From assembly GCA_030248225.1 (NCBI GenBank), contig JASANE010021084.1, positions 1-64,000 of the forward strand: a DNA stretch of 64,000 nt. Direction: 5' to 3'. The DNA comes from Trileptium ribeirensis (Eukaryota; Nematoda; Enoplea; Enoplida; Thoracostomopsidae). Made by a program: the position numbers and the translations under genes. This document shows, piece after piece, positions 33,751 to 48,140 of the stretch. Numbering within the stretch: position 1 is the stretch's first letter; every line of letters begins with the position of its first letter. The notes beneath the pieces were generated by a model. That model had not been told where the DNA came from, made no database searches, and was given only the letters and a program-made list of their open reading frames with translations.

Positions 33751-36700
33751 TTAAACAGTCAAAAGAACATAATAATATGGGTTTACGAAACAAGAAGATA
33801 GCAAATTAATAATTACAAAGTTGATATACGTGCTTAGGTTTTAAATAAAGAGGTACTAAAGTTTTCAGCCAATGGGTATACTTCAAAGTGGAGTTATTTT
33901 TCAAACATACGTCGTTCAGTATGAGTAGTATCAATACGGGTGTGATTAAGATGGCATGGTTCTGCACGTACATAAATAAGTTTTGTTAATCCTTGCAAAC
34001 TACTCGAATTTATCTTGTATACATAGTCGTCAGAAATGAAATCATTGCAAAATGATGAAAAAATTAATGCTTGTCGCACAGTTATTACGCAAGATATACA
34101 AATAGTAAATATTGATAACTATATTGATTCAATAGTTACATTTGTCTTGGTGCACCATCCTATGCTTGGTCTGGCACATTTTATATCATAGACGTTGCAT
34201 TGCTTTTCACTGTCCTGTGTCTACATATCCTACAAAGTTACTCCGCATTTTACGTTCATTAATACAGTTGGAAAAGGTAAATATGAATGGCTTTCTACGT
34301 ACGCTTTGTTGCAAAATCCATAGCATATATTAATTTGCTACTTCAGATTTTAGTGCTCTCAACGGTTTTCTTTCGAAAGATCAACATGCGATGATCCGTG
34401 CCAGAATAATACTTTATTAAAACATACTTATTACAAACGGTATATCTTTAAGCTCTTTAGCTTATATTGTCTCAGAATAATTGCTGAAATCCAAAGGGTG
34501 TCTCAAATTCTTGATATACCAAACCTCGGTTGTACAAAAGAAATCCTGTCATGAAGTTTCTAAGCAAGGAGTTTGAGCATTGTTTTCTTTGTTTTTGGAG
34601 AATGTCATGTTCCTGATTTATACTGTTTCAAACAGATGAAAGCCTTAGATAAATACCGCATATGAAAAAAGTTCTCAGAAAATAGGAGAACCACCTCCCA
34701 ACAATATATCTCAAGAAGGCTCAGCTGTACTGCGTGCAACATGCTAAATTATGATGACTGAACGGCATCTTCTGTCGTTTCGCCAATCTTACTACCGAAT
34801 GCGAAAATATAAATTAAATCATACTAAGACTAATCTAAATTGATTACTTCTTAAATTTTTAATTTCGCGATGAAATTTTACAGCATCAAATTGCGTAGTA
34901 GAATCTGCGTTTAGTTTAGCATTTCGAGTGGAACCCGGCTTTTCAAAGGCGACCGGACGACACATATACGGTATACGATCCTGTATACGGAAGCATATAT
35001 TTTAAATGTGAGGTATATCCACTAATATTTAGCTGGAGAAATGATGCTAGCGGTTCCATATATGCCATTTTTGGCATGATCTATGATGCCAGCATATTGC
35101 AAATGTTGAAGACAATGTTAAAACCTGACAGCTGTGACAATAACACGCTCAATTTCACAAACGTAAAATAAACACAAATCTCATCTTGAGTCTTGAATTA
35201 TGCGCTATCGAGTAATGACAGCTGACGGCGCTTTTAAAATTATAATGCAGCAATACTGGCAGATATCCATATCTAATAAAAAATGGATGTAGCAACTGAC
35301 TGGTGGCAAATATAAGTATTTCGAAGAGGACGAACCAGCACATTCTCAGATTATTGCTTGCACATAAAAAGTCTCACTGGCCTAACGTAATTTTGGTCAA
35401 TTTCAGTTGGCAATAGCGAATCTCAATAGATAAAGATTTAAGTTGATAAGAAGCCATATAAGTACTCATTACCCATGAGAGCAATCACACAGCCTGGCTG
35501 TTATGTATATATGGTGTTGGATAATGCGGGTTGCGATACTTATTTGGTAAACTTCACACATTATTTACTAACCCGCTTTCCTGAAACCGGACGGATTGAT
35601 CTACTGTTGGTTCTCAGAAGTTTAGTTGGAAAACATGCATCATAATTCGCTACTTCAGAATTTGCATGTAAAGATATGTGACTGTCACAGCATTAATCTT
35701 GATACATTTGGAAATATTAACGACAAATACCTCAACAACAACAACATAGTTTTTATTACCGGTCAAGCCAACATTTTATTACATAGAACTGTTATGCATT
35801 GTCCATACGCTGTCCATGTTTCTGAGATATAGACCAGGTGAAAGACCTCAAAATATTATATAGCAATTTGCAAAGAACAATGAAAGAAATTGAAAGTGCT
35901 GGGGGACACTAATGCTGCATATATAGGAAATGATCTAGCAGTGCAATGCGATAACCGGAACGCTGCAGTCTGTACTAAAGTAGGAAAAACCCTGTTATGT
36001 CCAATGTGCAAACATGCAAAACTGGCCGCATTTTGTTTGAAAAAATACTACCCCAAACTTTAGATTTCCGACACAACATAGATCCAAAATTTGAACTTGT
36101 ACTATCATGGATGAGTATTTATTTGTTTTTATTCTGAAGTATATTATTACCGTTGTGTCAGTCAGTATATGACAAAGCTCCGACATACACCGATTATCTT
36201 TATATACGTTAGTATTTGACAGGACTCAAGCAGATTTGAAAGCGGGGCAGCAAACTCAAACCTGCCTTGCCCGGCCCCAGTAGATATCTGTTCCCTGCCG
36301 CCGCGAAATTCACCCGACGCGGCTCCGTAGTAAGCAGATACAAAACTGTATTCACCTGGAATTTGGAATGCTGGTATTTTGGTGCGGAACCTTCCACAGC
36401 TTCAATTGTTTTGGGCTTAGTAGTCTTGCACCTCGTTACGTTAATGTGACTTTATTGAACTTCCGCTTGGCCAACACATTATCCTCTATGTTATCGAAAC
36501 CGTAGTGCTCAACCTCACGCTGACCGCGCACTAGCCGCGGTGCTTTTAAATACGGTTCAACCAGCCCAATTTTCATTTCTGGTCTCAGGTAATAATATAA
36601 ACGTAGTTGTCTCTAATTGTAGGCTTCAAATTTAATGCATTTTACTGAAAATATTATAAAATTATAGAAATTTTAAAATTGATGTTTTCAAAGAATTCAA

Positions 36701-36925
36701 AATTATAGTCCGTTCTTGAAAACTAACGAATGCTGCAAACAACATCTAGCGACATTCTGCCTTGATTTTAATATGAAGTCGGTTAATTTATTGAGAAATA
36801 TGTTGAAAGTTAACGATATAATTTTTATTAAGGTGTTTATGTCTAATATTTCGGAATTTATCTTTGCACACATTTGAAAGTTGTTCCATATAAGAGATTT
36901 AACGAATTATAATTTAATCATACAT
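33751..36925. other. Intergenic, no supported gene
   Basis: AT-rich. A GC-richer patch lies at 36240-36320. No known protein, RNA or clear repeat was identified by eye. Confidence 0.45.
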
Positions 36926-36929
36926 GCTC

Positions 36930-37325
36930 ATAGGGGAGAAGGGATTATCTCCCCCTGAGGCTCCGACTCCCCTCGGTGCATAGCCGATCTCCCCGCTGAG
37001 AGGTAGCCTGATACCTCCTGAGGCTTCGCACCTTCCACTCTCCTTCCCCAGAACGAAAGCGCTGTCAGGTTTTGACAAAAATAGTCAAAAATTGGTGGAA
37101 ACTGCCAAAAATTGGGCAAAATTAGCAGTAATTTGGTGAAAATTGGCAAAATCGTTGCAAAAAATTCCTAAATCGAGAGAAACTTTTGACCTATTTTTGG
37201 TCCCAGAATATTTCAACGATTTATTGAACGACTTAACGATCTCTTCCCCTCGCTCCCGCGACGACCTCCACCCCGAAGCAGCCGCTACCACTCCAATAGC
37301 CGGGACTTCGGAGCTCGCCAATGTA
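36930..37325 (+). repeat. Interspersed repeat family copy 1 (AATTGGCAAAA-rich core)
   Basis: A GC-rich block ('ctgaggctccgactcccc...') leads into a core of 'aaaattggcaaaa' words and closes with 'gggacttcggagctcgcc'. The same core recurs at 52040-52280, and core plus closing block recur, inverted, at 53770-54090. No ORF. Probably a non-autonomous transposon family. Confidence 0.65.
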
Positions 37326-38700
37326 TGAATTTAATTTTCCAACTTTGTCTTACTTAAATCACAGATTTTAGAAATATAATCTTGCATTTCATATATACGC
37401 ATTCTGTTTATAAGTTATGTTAGGTCAATTCTACCAAATAATCCGATAAATGTATGCTCTATGCGCTTTTGTTTTGTATAATCGCAATAAGAGGAATTCA
37501 TTTCCGAAATTTCAAACGTGATGTTATCATGTGACCCCAAGCATTGGCACATAAAACGGAGGTCATTCCTTCTCCAATATTTAACAAAAATTCAGAAAAG
37601 GTATGGAGTACTACCGGCAGTGGGTTCGCTTATGTACATTTTTGTAGTCCAACAGCCATATTTGATTCTCTTCAAACCACATAAACTTGATGGTTTTCTC
37701 AATTTATGCTCTGTAAGGTTTATAAGGTTAAGCTTAAAACTGGCTTTACAATGAATCGGAAAAGTCTGAACGATTTCGTTACGAATCCGCACTACCGCAT
37801 GTGAATAAGTGTACTATGTTTAAATATATGCACATCTATATCAGCAATGCACCCACACACAAAGTGATCATAATATTAAACGAAATTTTAAGTCGGGAAG
37901 AAAAAATACTTGGCTATATATTTATATTATATGCCATTATTACTAAAATAACCTAATATACTAATATAATCGCTCATGCGAATTATGTCAGATTTCTCGG
38001 CAAAACAAACGTATATATTTTATGGAACTTGACAATTATTATAATTTAAATTAGTGGTCTAGTTATGCGAACACAATATTTTTTAATTTGGACTGATACC
38101 AACGAGTCTGTTAAACATTTAACTGTGCGGCATATACCACTGTTGTGTATTTTCTGACTAATGGATTCTACCATCTCAGTGTTAACAGCGAATTATAGTT
38201 CATCTATTCCAAGATTATGTGATGAATTTTCTAGATAAATTTAGGCCCGGTTTAGTATGGTCTATATAGTTTATGTTTTTGTGCTATTTTATGTATTGTG
38301 TAACAGGACCGTTCCGGCCCATTACGGGTGTTTTGTTGGATTTTGGGCGCTAGAACCACCTCAATACATCCCAAATTGAACAGTACCACGTTATATCGAT
38401 TTTGCGACAGTATCTCAGCGTTTTCACGTAAAGGCTTGTGTAAATGCGATGTATAACCGAAAATAGAGTGCATGGCGCAATGGTTTGTTAGCAGTACTAT
38501 ACCGCTTATTAACCTTTGCTTATTAACATTTATCGCTCATTTTGTTTATCATAACCCATTGCTTTGATATGTCCTTATAACTTTTGCCATTGCATGTATT
38601 ATTTTAATATGTATATTGTGTCGGGCTTTTATTTGGAACTTACTGGACTTAATTGCGTGGTATGAGTTGAAGGTGTAACCTGGTAGGAGTTTGGTTCGGA
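37326..38700. other. Intergenic, no supported gene
   Basis: AT-rich; nothing recognised. Confidence 0.45.
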
Positions 38701-41700
38701 GCAATTAAAAATCAACTTGCAATGTGCTAATTGTGAACTGAGAATTAGGCTTTGCTGTAGATTCGGAGAATGCATCCGGGACTCGACCACCCACCCTCAT
38801 AGCTTGGTAGTCTCAAAATTATGACCGTCCGGGAATAGGAGGCCATAGATTACTCAAGTGGGACCATTGGCCCGATAGTAATCAGAACCAAAAGTATCAA
38901 TTTTACTTGGGCTAAATAATGCATGGAGCCATGGTCACGAATAATACATATAGCCATAGTCACGAAAACAAAGAACAACTAAAAGCTTAAACTAGTGGAA
39001 ACCAGGGGTACGGTAGCTTCCGATTATTCGGAAATGACGGTCGCCGGGCCTGTTTGTCGGCCGTAGCCGCTTACAGGTTCAGATTTCCAGCAACCGCCCC
39101 GAGTACTTTTTGATAGGGCGTTTTACAGGCTTTCTGATAAGGATAAAATACCTCAAATCGCACGCGGATCTAACCTTAACATTAAGGAGCAAAACACGTC
39201 AGAATTGAGCCAACAATGTTACTTACGCTAAGTTTGGTTGTTGGTAGGGGCTTGGCATAAGGCGTATTTATATATGTAGGTATATAGCTGATCTCAACGC
39301 CCCTCTGCGTCTTTTCTGGCCCCATCGGCCGAATCTCCTAATTTGTGTCTCCTGTGTCAACCCCAATTTCCGAAATCTCCACGTCTGGTCAGTGGTTCCA
39401 GCCGATTTTGTGGCGTCTTACTCGTGCGAACAAGGCCACCCCCGATGGAACCAGCTATTTAAGGTGCGTAGCCCACCCATTTGGACATCTAACGAGCTCA
39501 AGCGGGTCTCGATCCGTCCAGCCATCATGCTGGTATACGAGTTGCCTCTCTGTTTTGCGACCATTAAATAGTGTACTACAAAATTGACATAAATTCCTGT
39601 CGGTTTTGCACCATTCCCATACCCGATTCCGTTGAGTAACGATATACGGCGGATCTCCGCCCGACTTGCCGCTAGCCTGCCACAACCGGCAAAGTGCCCC
39701 TAGTTTGGAGCACTAACTAAGGGTGGGTACAAAATACTTGAAATATATTCCCAACTCCAAGGTGGGCAAATCTCCTGTCATTGCGTTCATCACGTCAAGA
39801 CCTCTCCAAAAATACCCGGCGGGCCTTCGTCCTTTCACCCGTTAACCTGGAACGGCCGCCTAAAGCACACCCGCCGCTACCTAAACTCTCTCTATTGACA
39901 CCTTTTTAACATTCCCTCACATGTTGCCCGTGGGACTGGGGTATCGCCCCTCATTCGACTAGCCTGGTCGTGGCGAGCCCGATGCCCGGCGGGCGTCGTT
40001 CTGCCCAGCCGTTAGGGCGGGAGAACCCGCCAAAGCCCCTATACTAATGTACGTAGATTGACCCGAGTGGGTCTGGCTCCAATACTGCGTCTACCCTCCT
40101 CGTGTTTGGTGTCATTCGACCCCGTTTTTCGTTCTGAGAGCGACTACGACCCCAACTCTCTGGAATTCCTCTGGGAACCCGCTCCGCCACTCCTTGCTGT
40201 GTCTCTCTCTTCCTCGCTCTTTTCTCGCTCTCTTTCCTTGTTATTGTTTTGTTTTCTCTCTTTCTTACTTTTTCCTCAACTGACCTGTCAGTCGTTGTTG
40301 GCATTTGCTGTGTCGTCAACGTCCGCCGTGTCCTCGCTGACCTGACGACCACCAACGAAAATCAAAGCGAGGACACGAAGAAAAAATATAATAAATATAT
40401 ATTTATGCATTTATATACACATAAAATATTTTGGAAGAGTTTTATAAGTACGTAACATATACATATATAAATATGGACATAGAACCGGGGTGGAAAAGGG
40501 GGTAGGTTTGGGGACCGATAGCGGCCCCGGGAGGCTCCACAGAGGGTTACCGCCCGTCCAACGCTCCCAGGGTGTGTGCCACGTCCCCGACCGAAGTTGG
40601 GGTCCTGCCCGGTGACCCGCGTGCCCCCCTGGGTCGCTGTAAAGATGAGATTGTAAGCTAGAAATCACGAAAAAGGCGATTTTGCCCGACGTTCCGAGAT
40701 GTCCTCATGCTTGAGGGTCATGATTCGTGTCGAGATGAAGCCGCGTTTGCTGGGAGGCGTCCAGAAATATCAAGGACAATGGAAAAGAGGGATAAATGGA
40801 TGGTGGTGACTGGGATGATACATGAGCTGGATATGACGTACCAGCTCGCCTGATCGTTAAATTAATAGCACCCTTCAAAGATTACGCAGGTGATTAGTGA
40901 CTATCTCTTGCGATTCTGCTCTAATTTTTGTTGTAATTGCACTCGGCGTTGCGTAGCTGATTTTGATGAGGAGGAAACAGTCGAGCAATCCAGAAGAGAA
41001 AATAGATATAATTACTGACCCGAACTAGAGGAGTTGCGGAAGTTACGTGCTGATAGTTGACTTGGGATGTGACAGCTTAAATGGTGTTAAATGTTTTATT
41101 GATTAATGCTGGGAATCCAATTTAAGAGACATCCGGCGCTAATGGGCAGATCAAAACGGTACATGTGCATGAAGTGAAGGCTCGAGAGTTCGCGTTTTCA
41201 GAACAGATTGGGATTGAGATCGCAGATGTTTGACCTTCGACTATTTGGAGGGTTCAAAGTCGATTGCGGCGATTCCACTTTGAAGCCGACTCTCCCAAAT
41301 GAACGTCGATGGTTTACGGTAATGCTGACTTCCGGAAAATTGTAAATTTTCCGACTGGATCCCAAGACCGACTCGGAAAACCACGACCCGAATTAAGTCG
41401 CCCGTGATTGGGGGCCAAAACAAAAACACATGGAAAGACCGACAAAATTTTCGAAGTTGGGTGTGACGCTCGGAAAATCCGAATCAGTTTGACTTCGACT
41501 GCGCGGAGTTCGGGCGCTTTTACAGACCGGCTCCGATGCTCTTCGTTTTTGTTAGTCTAACAGTTGGTTCGCAACGGACCTCGATTTAGGCTGTTTGTCG
41601 TTCTACCGCTTTTGGATTTCGACGGTCATTGGGAAGGACATGGTGCCAGCGTTCAAAGACTTAGCAAGGTTGGTCTTGGCTTGTAACACGTGAATTCATG

Positions 41701-44430
41701 GAGGTTTAAACGTTGGATACTTGACCCCTAAGTTATGATCAGCTTGACAGCAGCCAGTTGACACTTCCCTTGGGCCCAATCTTCTCTACGCTCGCTTGGT
41801 CACCTCTTTCCTTCTAGAACTATGGCAACGTAAACTAGGTTCTGGAAATTTTAGAGAAATCCTGCTCGAGTTCCGTTCGTGCGATTGCTTTGAATGAATA
41901 GTTGACGTCATTCTGGTTCCCCGCGGTCTTAGGTAGAATTCAAATCACTCTGCGGGGTACAATATATCCACGTTGTACATGACCTCTTAAACTGAGTTAG
42001 GTTGGAAGAACTTTCTCTGAGCCGACCGCGGTTGAATTTTTCTAGAACCGTTGCGGACAAATCAGGCAAAAGTGGTGTTTCTTTTCTCTTTTCTTGGTTC
42101 GATATTTGCGGATTTGCTTCTAGGAATTGCAGCTTCGTGGAATATTCAGCGCTCAAGCCGCTCTTGAAGCCGGATGAATTTGAGCCGTAGAGCGAAAGAC
42201 TGGTGCTCGCACGAGTTCTTACAGCGTTCTTGGGACGTGCAAAACTTTACTGTGCTTCCACTGAGTTAAGTGAATTTTGAAGCTAACGGAAGGATTGATT
42301 TTTAGGAACAGAACTACTTGGGCCTAAGGAATGATGGCCTTTACTTGAATTTTTGGCTTGCGTTTTGTGTGTTTCTTCTTGACTTCTTCGTTATTTTCGT
42401 ATGGTCTTCTTTACACGACATCACGATATTTGCATATTCTCATGTATACATATAGGATCGACCTCGGTATTTTTCTTGCTTTATCTCATGCGATTCTATG
42501 TGATTTAGCGGTACAATCTAGACGAGAGCATTGGTTTATGGCGGACTTCTTTCTAGCGAATAACGGCGCTAACCGATGGACAAAATCTTGGCGCCCAAGC
42601 CCCTGACCATGGCATATGGGGTTACACAGTATTCGACTGTCAGAACTACGAATTTCAAGTCACTGGTAGCCAGGCTATATGGGATGGTCACACTTACGCG
42701 GAGTGTGCTAACATGAAATTGCCCCACCCTGCCCAAAGTATTATATTTTGGTAACTCCGTGATGTGCTATAATAAGGATCATCGGTCATACATTATCGGT
42801 CAGCCGCCAGTATAGTCGTTGCCAATAGGGCAGAACAGTTCGAGAAAGCTCGATAGGAACGTTAGGCAAATTTATAGGATTAGGAATGTACGCCGGACTG
42901 ATTCACCGTTTATCTGACCATCTTAGTTAGGCTGTGCACTCAATTCGATGTCCGCTAGCATGCCTTTATTTGTATCGTGTTGGACTCTATAGTCGTAATT
43001 GTATACCGATCGGTACTGTAGTTGAGCTGATAAATCTAACCATACCTTGATCGGTATCATGATTTACTGTTTATTGTCAAATTACGATTTGTACCTTATT
43101 TGACTGCGTCAGCATCTTCATGCATTGATTTGTATTATCCTTGACGTTCTCATCATAATCATGTATTGACCTGTACAGTGTCAGAAGTATAGCAATCCAT
43201 GCGTAGCGCTCAAATATTTCGTGTTTTCCCGTAGCTGTGTTTGTCCAATGAAAGGGTATAATCGCGGTTTTTGGAGTCTATTTTGTCCGACCTGCACCCC
43301 ATCTCCTGTCTGAACTAATTGACACCCACCGTGCCTTACTGAAAAGGCAGTCTTCCCCCGTATGTTACTCGAATATGATAACGCCGCGCGTTACAGTGAG
43401 CGAACTCCGAAGCACATCGAGTCCCATCCTCCGACCTATAGCTGACCAAATCATCGCTAAAACTGGACGTCGCGGGGATGTTTGTTACTTGGTCCGATCT
43501 TTCACAAGATCGAACTCGCTTACGTCACCCCTCCACCCCAGTCGAATAGGCCACGGAAATGTTCTTTCATCTGTAACACAGCCGGCGATGGTTGATACAT
43601 GCTTGCATATTGATGTCCTCGTTTAGCCTATATTATAGCTATTATACCTGAATAAAATCTGGAAAAGCAACTACTGTGTTCCGTGTTGTTCATCCTAGCA
43701 GCGTGATATGTTTGTTCCGAACTGCCCATGTGGGCCGGCCAATCCTGCGCGCAGTGGCCTGTGAACGAGAATGTCCCAGGCTCCGACATGTAGGGTTCGC
43801 CATTAATATTGAAGTAGTAATCGAGGGAGTGCGAGCGGAGTCTATGAAGCCCTCCGTTCCGTAGAAAACCCTCGCGAAAACGCCATGCGTAAATTATAAC
43901 AGGAATTTACTAAGAAGACTTTATTCTTTCAAACGAAAACATTCACAGTCATGAAATTACCGACCAGCGCGACCGACGTTAAACCACTAGGGAATTGTCG
44001 GAACCCTGTGGGGGCCACATAGGGTATAAATAGCTGAAGTGTTCGACCATCACTTAATCGAGTTAAACCCCAATATTTACATTACAATCTTATTTTACTT
44101 TAAACTAAGACCGACAAAACAACTTCCGTTTGACATTAAGATATGGAATATTGGTTTGGCATTATGGTCTGTGAGCAGATTTCGATGTCAATCTCCCTGG
44201 GGGACCTTCGAAATCATACCGAATACTAGACACGTACGCAACCAATCGGACGGGGTCCGAACACATCTCGTGAGGCGCGCCTGCGTCTTGCTAAGCTCCA
44301 TAGCTTCTTGGGTCTGACCAAGAAAAGTGTCAAAATTGTAAAACTTAGGGTCCACCCTTGAGGTTATGATAGCCGGGGTCGTATGGGCATGGTGTTAGGA
44401 AGTTGCGCCATGCAGCTGCGTACCCTTATT
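38700..44430. other. Base-composition island with no recognised protein
   Basis: This 5.7-kb stretch is visibly richer in G and C than its surroundings, with a pyrimidine tract at 40193-40290 and repeated 'cccggcgggc' words at 39818 and 39985. Short open frames occur on both strands but none shows a family motif. It could be a decayed mobile element or foreign insert. A TATA-like site sits near its right end. Confidence 0.4.
44025..44033 (+). promoter_or_regulatory. TATA-like site, possible LTR or element promoter
   Basis: TATAAATAG lies ~31 bp after tgtcggaaccctgtggggg (43995), a TG-starting, GC-rich leader that resembles an LTR 5' end. No matching second LTR was found, so it is only a candidate. 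Confidence 0.2.
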
Positions 44431-45984
44431 ACACTATACACACAATTTCCTTTTTCTTCCAAAAGTAATATAACCAAGACAATATGCTGTCCATAATCCC
44501 TAGTATTTGTTAAACATCTGATATTTATCACTGAACGACATTAGTTATAACATGGATTATGCTCAAGCCGCACTATGTTTGGCCACCATATTGTGATCGA
44601 TGATAATACGTCTGCAGTAGTACGTGTTCTACAAACTTCTAAGTAGGAACAGCATCAGGCACCAGAAATCTTCTCATTAAAATCAGTTTTTAGAATTGAT
44701 ACACTTACTCATACAGTGTTTATTATTGTTCAATCCTAATATTTGGCACCAAACATACGGAATATGTATCGAGAGATACTCTAGTTGAGCTTTGTCTACA
44801 AGTTGTGGAGGTTGGTTCTAAAATTTAGATTCTATGCGTTCTCATTGGAATTTAGGTGCATAATATATAAAATAGAAACTATAAACTACAACAAGACACC
44901 CAGATTAGTTGCAATAGGAAACCTCATGGGTAAATTTCGAATATAATAAAATTCGGGTCATATTGTCCCAACACTTACCTTTATTGTATTAATTTTAAAG
45001 TTCTGATTTTTCGACACATGGCTGATGATTTGTACACAAGTGTTCGCCATCGTTGCAATGGGCGGAGAAAAAGATTTATTAAAGACATTTAACCCACAAA
45101 ACTACTTTTACAACTAAACGACAGCACCGTTTATCATCCAGCTGTTCTAAACAAAAAGCCAAACTTTTAAATCACGCTGCTTCACGTTGAAACACGGCTA
45201 TTTGTTGACTAAATAAGAAATATTGTGTTCAAAATAAGAAATATTTTGTTGAAGCTTTAAGACCCAATGAAAGTTTTTTTGATTAAATTAGCTTTTAAAT
45301 AGTGCAGCTAAGGACTTGATATACTGGTCAAATTTTATCATCCTCTGAATGTTAAATTGCCAAAGTTATCGCAGCTACACTTGGTGCAGGCATTACCTAA
45401 TAACTTATGCGGTATATGGGGTTGCTTACAATTTATTGTAGCCTTCCGCGTTGGTTCTAGAATTTTTGTACATATACAAGTCTATTTAATATCTACTGTA
45501 TGAATCCAGGAGCGTTTTCAAAGCATTTTCACGTAAACAGACAATGTATTTTTTTTCATTTTTTAATAATTTACTTAAACGTTAAATTTTCCTGTTGTAA
45601 AGTACCAGCTTCCGTCGCATGGGCGGAAATCCCAACTACCCTCGCAAAAGTAAAATAATGCGTATAAACTAAGCAATTTTGGGGCTAACATCGTGACATA
45701 CCCGGTATTCTCATTAACACAACTGGGTATATTTATGCCAATGTTTTTGGTTCAGAGGAATCTATAAAATCTTCCACTCTGTCTTTCAGACTATTCTTAC
45801 CAAAATACTTACATCTCGTTCCTTTCTGGTTTCTTGAGAACTACTTTCATTTGGATTGTGGTTACTATTTGATCGACAGCTATCTTCTGCTAGCACAAAG
45901 GCTGTTCGCTGGTAACTGTTTTAATGCTTCTAAATATCATACATATTTGTCGATATTAGCAGATTACTGCCTAATGATTGAGTG
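44431..45984. other. Intergenic, no supported gene
   Basis: AT-rich; nothing recognised. Confidence 0.45.
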
Positions 45985-48140
45985 GTAAGCTTGGATTATA
46001 ATGGGATAAAAATAATGTCAAAATACGCACAATAATTTCAAGATTATACGGATATTGAGTATCATGTGCTCGAAAAAGTTAGCAGCAAGCGACTTTCAAT
46101 CTCTTGATTACTTTAGTTTAATTATGAATATGTTACCGCTGGAATAATTGACAAAAAATATGATCTTAGTTCCTGGGGGTTAACTTATTAGTGATTTTCG
46201 TTAATTAATAACATATGACATGTTAGTACTTGACACCACGTCGGTTTCTATTTCCATACAGACTCTATGTCATTGAAACAGGCTCAGTATGTGAAAAAAC
46301 TTAAAAAGACATAATTCTCGAATCTTTAACTAAATCTTCAACTTTAGAGTTAACTGTATTCTGCAGCCAAATTATTACAGTTTGAGGGCATGGTTTTAAC
46401 GATGTATATTAATTTATTGATGAATCATGTTTAAAGGCACTAAAAGTATCTAAAACTTTAAGATAACATGAGCATAAATTTAATATCAGCTCTGGACTAA
46501 ACGATAAATGATTACGTGTCACCAGAAAAGAATTCAAATTCGCTGAAATTTTGAGCTTACTGTGCCACAAAACCGGAATATTGGGTACGTCGAAAAAATA
46601 TTAAAAATGACACTAGACAAAGTCCCTAAGATTCTCGTGATATCATAAATTAGATATTTCTTTTAAGCCTGTAATTTCATGCTAGTAATACCGCAAATCT
46701 TGAATCGAACTGTTATTTGATTTCAATTTTTAATAATAATACAACAGTTCTCGTCCATTAAAGGAAGCTGGTATACGATGGTCAAATATACGATCACGTA
46801 CACGCGGAACCAAAGTATCATAGCACTACGGTTAATCCATTCCACAGATATTCTTGTAGCAAATAATATTATAAAGTTTACATAATATAAAATGGCCAAA
46901 AAAGAATATTTAACAATAGAAATAAGACGAGGTAAATACGAAGCGGCAGCAATTGAAAAATTCGAACTACCATAGCACGAGTAAAACGTAGCTATGCCAA
47001 CGTTCTTGATTATAATACTTCTATATCTATTTAAGTATGTTTTTTTACAAAAATACCAAAATCTAGTTTTTGAAGGGATTTGAAATACCACGACCATTTG
47101 CATTGTAAAAATTACTTTTTGATCAAATGCAAATACTTTTTGATCTTCAGCAGCCACAAAAATATTTCCATGGTAACTATATTTCTAACTAGCACATATA
47201 TTTCTCAAGATATCGTCTAATGATGTAGTGATAAGTTTGGGTTGAACACAATAATGTCAAAATTATACGGATGGTGATGGTGTCAGTCATGGACTCAAAA
47301 AATTAGCAGCAAGCAAATTAGAACCTACTGATTACTTTAGTTTACTTATATGCGTAATTTTTAGCAGGAATAATCGATGAAAATATAATGTTCGCAGCTG
47401 GGACTTAACGTAAGACTGATTTACGCAAAAAATAGCAAGTGACAGGTGTGCACGCCACAATGTATGTTTCTGTTTATGACCTTGAGACTGGTTTAAGTAT
47501 GACAAAAATATTAAAAAACCTTGCTTTTGGAATCTCTGACTAAAGCTCGAAGTTCAGGGTTAAACAATGTTCTGCAGCGAAATTATTACAGTTTGAAGAC
47601 ACGGTTTTGCCGATGTATATTAATTTATTGATGGATTTTAGTGAAAAGGCACTAGAAGTATCAAATAACTAAGCAACGTGAATATAAACTTAGTATCAGC
47701 TATAGGGTAGACGATATGTATGTCACCGGAAAGGAGCTCAACTCCGATGAAATGTTGAATTAAATTTGCTATAAAACTAGAATACTCGGTCCACTTGAAG
47801 AAACATTAAAAATTACACTAGAAAAGGCACTCAGTATTCCATGATATCAAAAATAGAGATTTCACCTTGCCTACAGTTTCTTACAAGTGATACCGAAAAT
47901 TCTGAATCGAACTATTAACAGATTTCAATTTTAACGATGATTTAACTGTTCGTTTTCATGAACGGAAGCTCATGCAATCAAGTGTATCATAATGTAAGCG
48001 CAGAACCTCAGTGGCATTGCAAAAAATGTCACTTGAGTAAAGTTGTTTAGTCTGTTCCACAAATATTCTTGTTGCAAGTTATAACGTTTATATAACGTGA
48101 AAAAGAAAAAAGATGATTTAACATTTGAAATAAGCAAGGT
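45985..48140 (+). repeat. Diverged tandem duplication, ~1.2-kb period
   Basis: 'ttagcagcaagc' followed by 'tgattactttagttta' occurs at about 46080 and 47300. The match then runs for about 900 bp with shared words such as 'attattacagtttga', 'ttaatttattga', 'tctgaatcgaact' or 'cttgaatcgaact', and 'ccacagatattcttg' or 'ccacaaatattcttg'. Copy 1 is about 45985-46945, copy 2 about 47215-48140. The copies have many substitutions. A 144-codon minus-strand frame over copy 1 is not conserved in copy 2. Confidence 0.75.

Noticed and set aside
40044..40355. Overlapping open frames on both strands, one highly basic
   Set aside because: Produced by the pyrimidine-rich tract at 40193-40290; low complexity.
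42589..42608. TGGCGCCCAAGC, resembling a lysine-tRNA primer-binding site of LTR elements
   Set aside because: No LTR ends just upstream, and the sequence before it does not resemble the LTR-like stretch at 43995-44430.
46723..47157. 144-codon minus-strand open frame with hydrophobic segments
   Set aside because: It overlaps the 1.2-kb duplication and the frame is not kept in the second copy.
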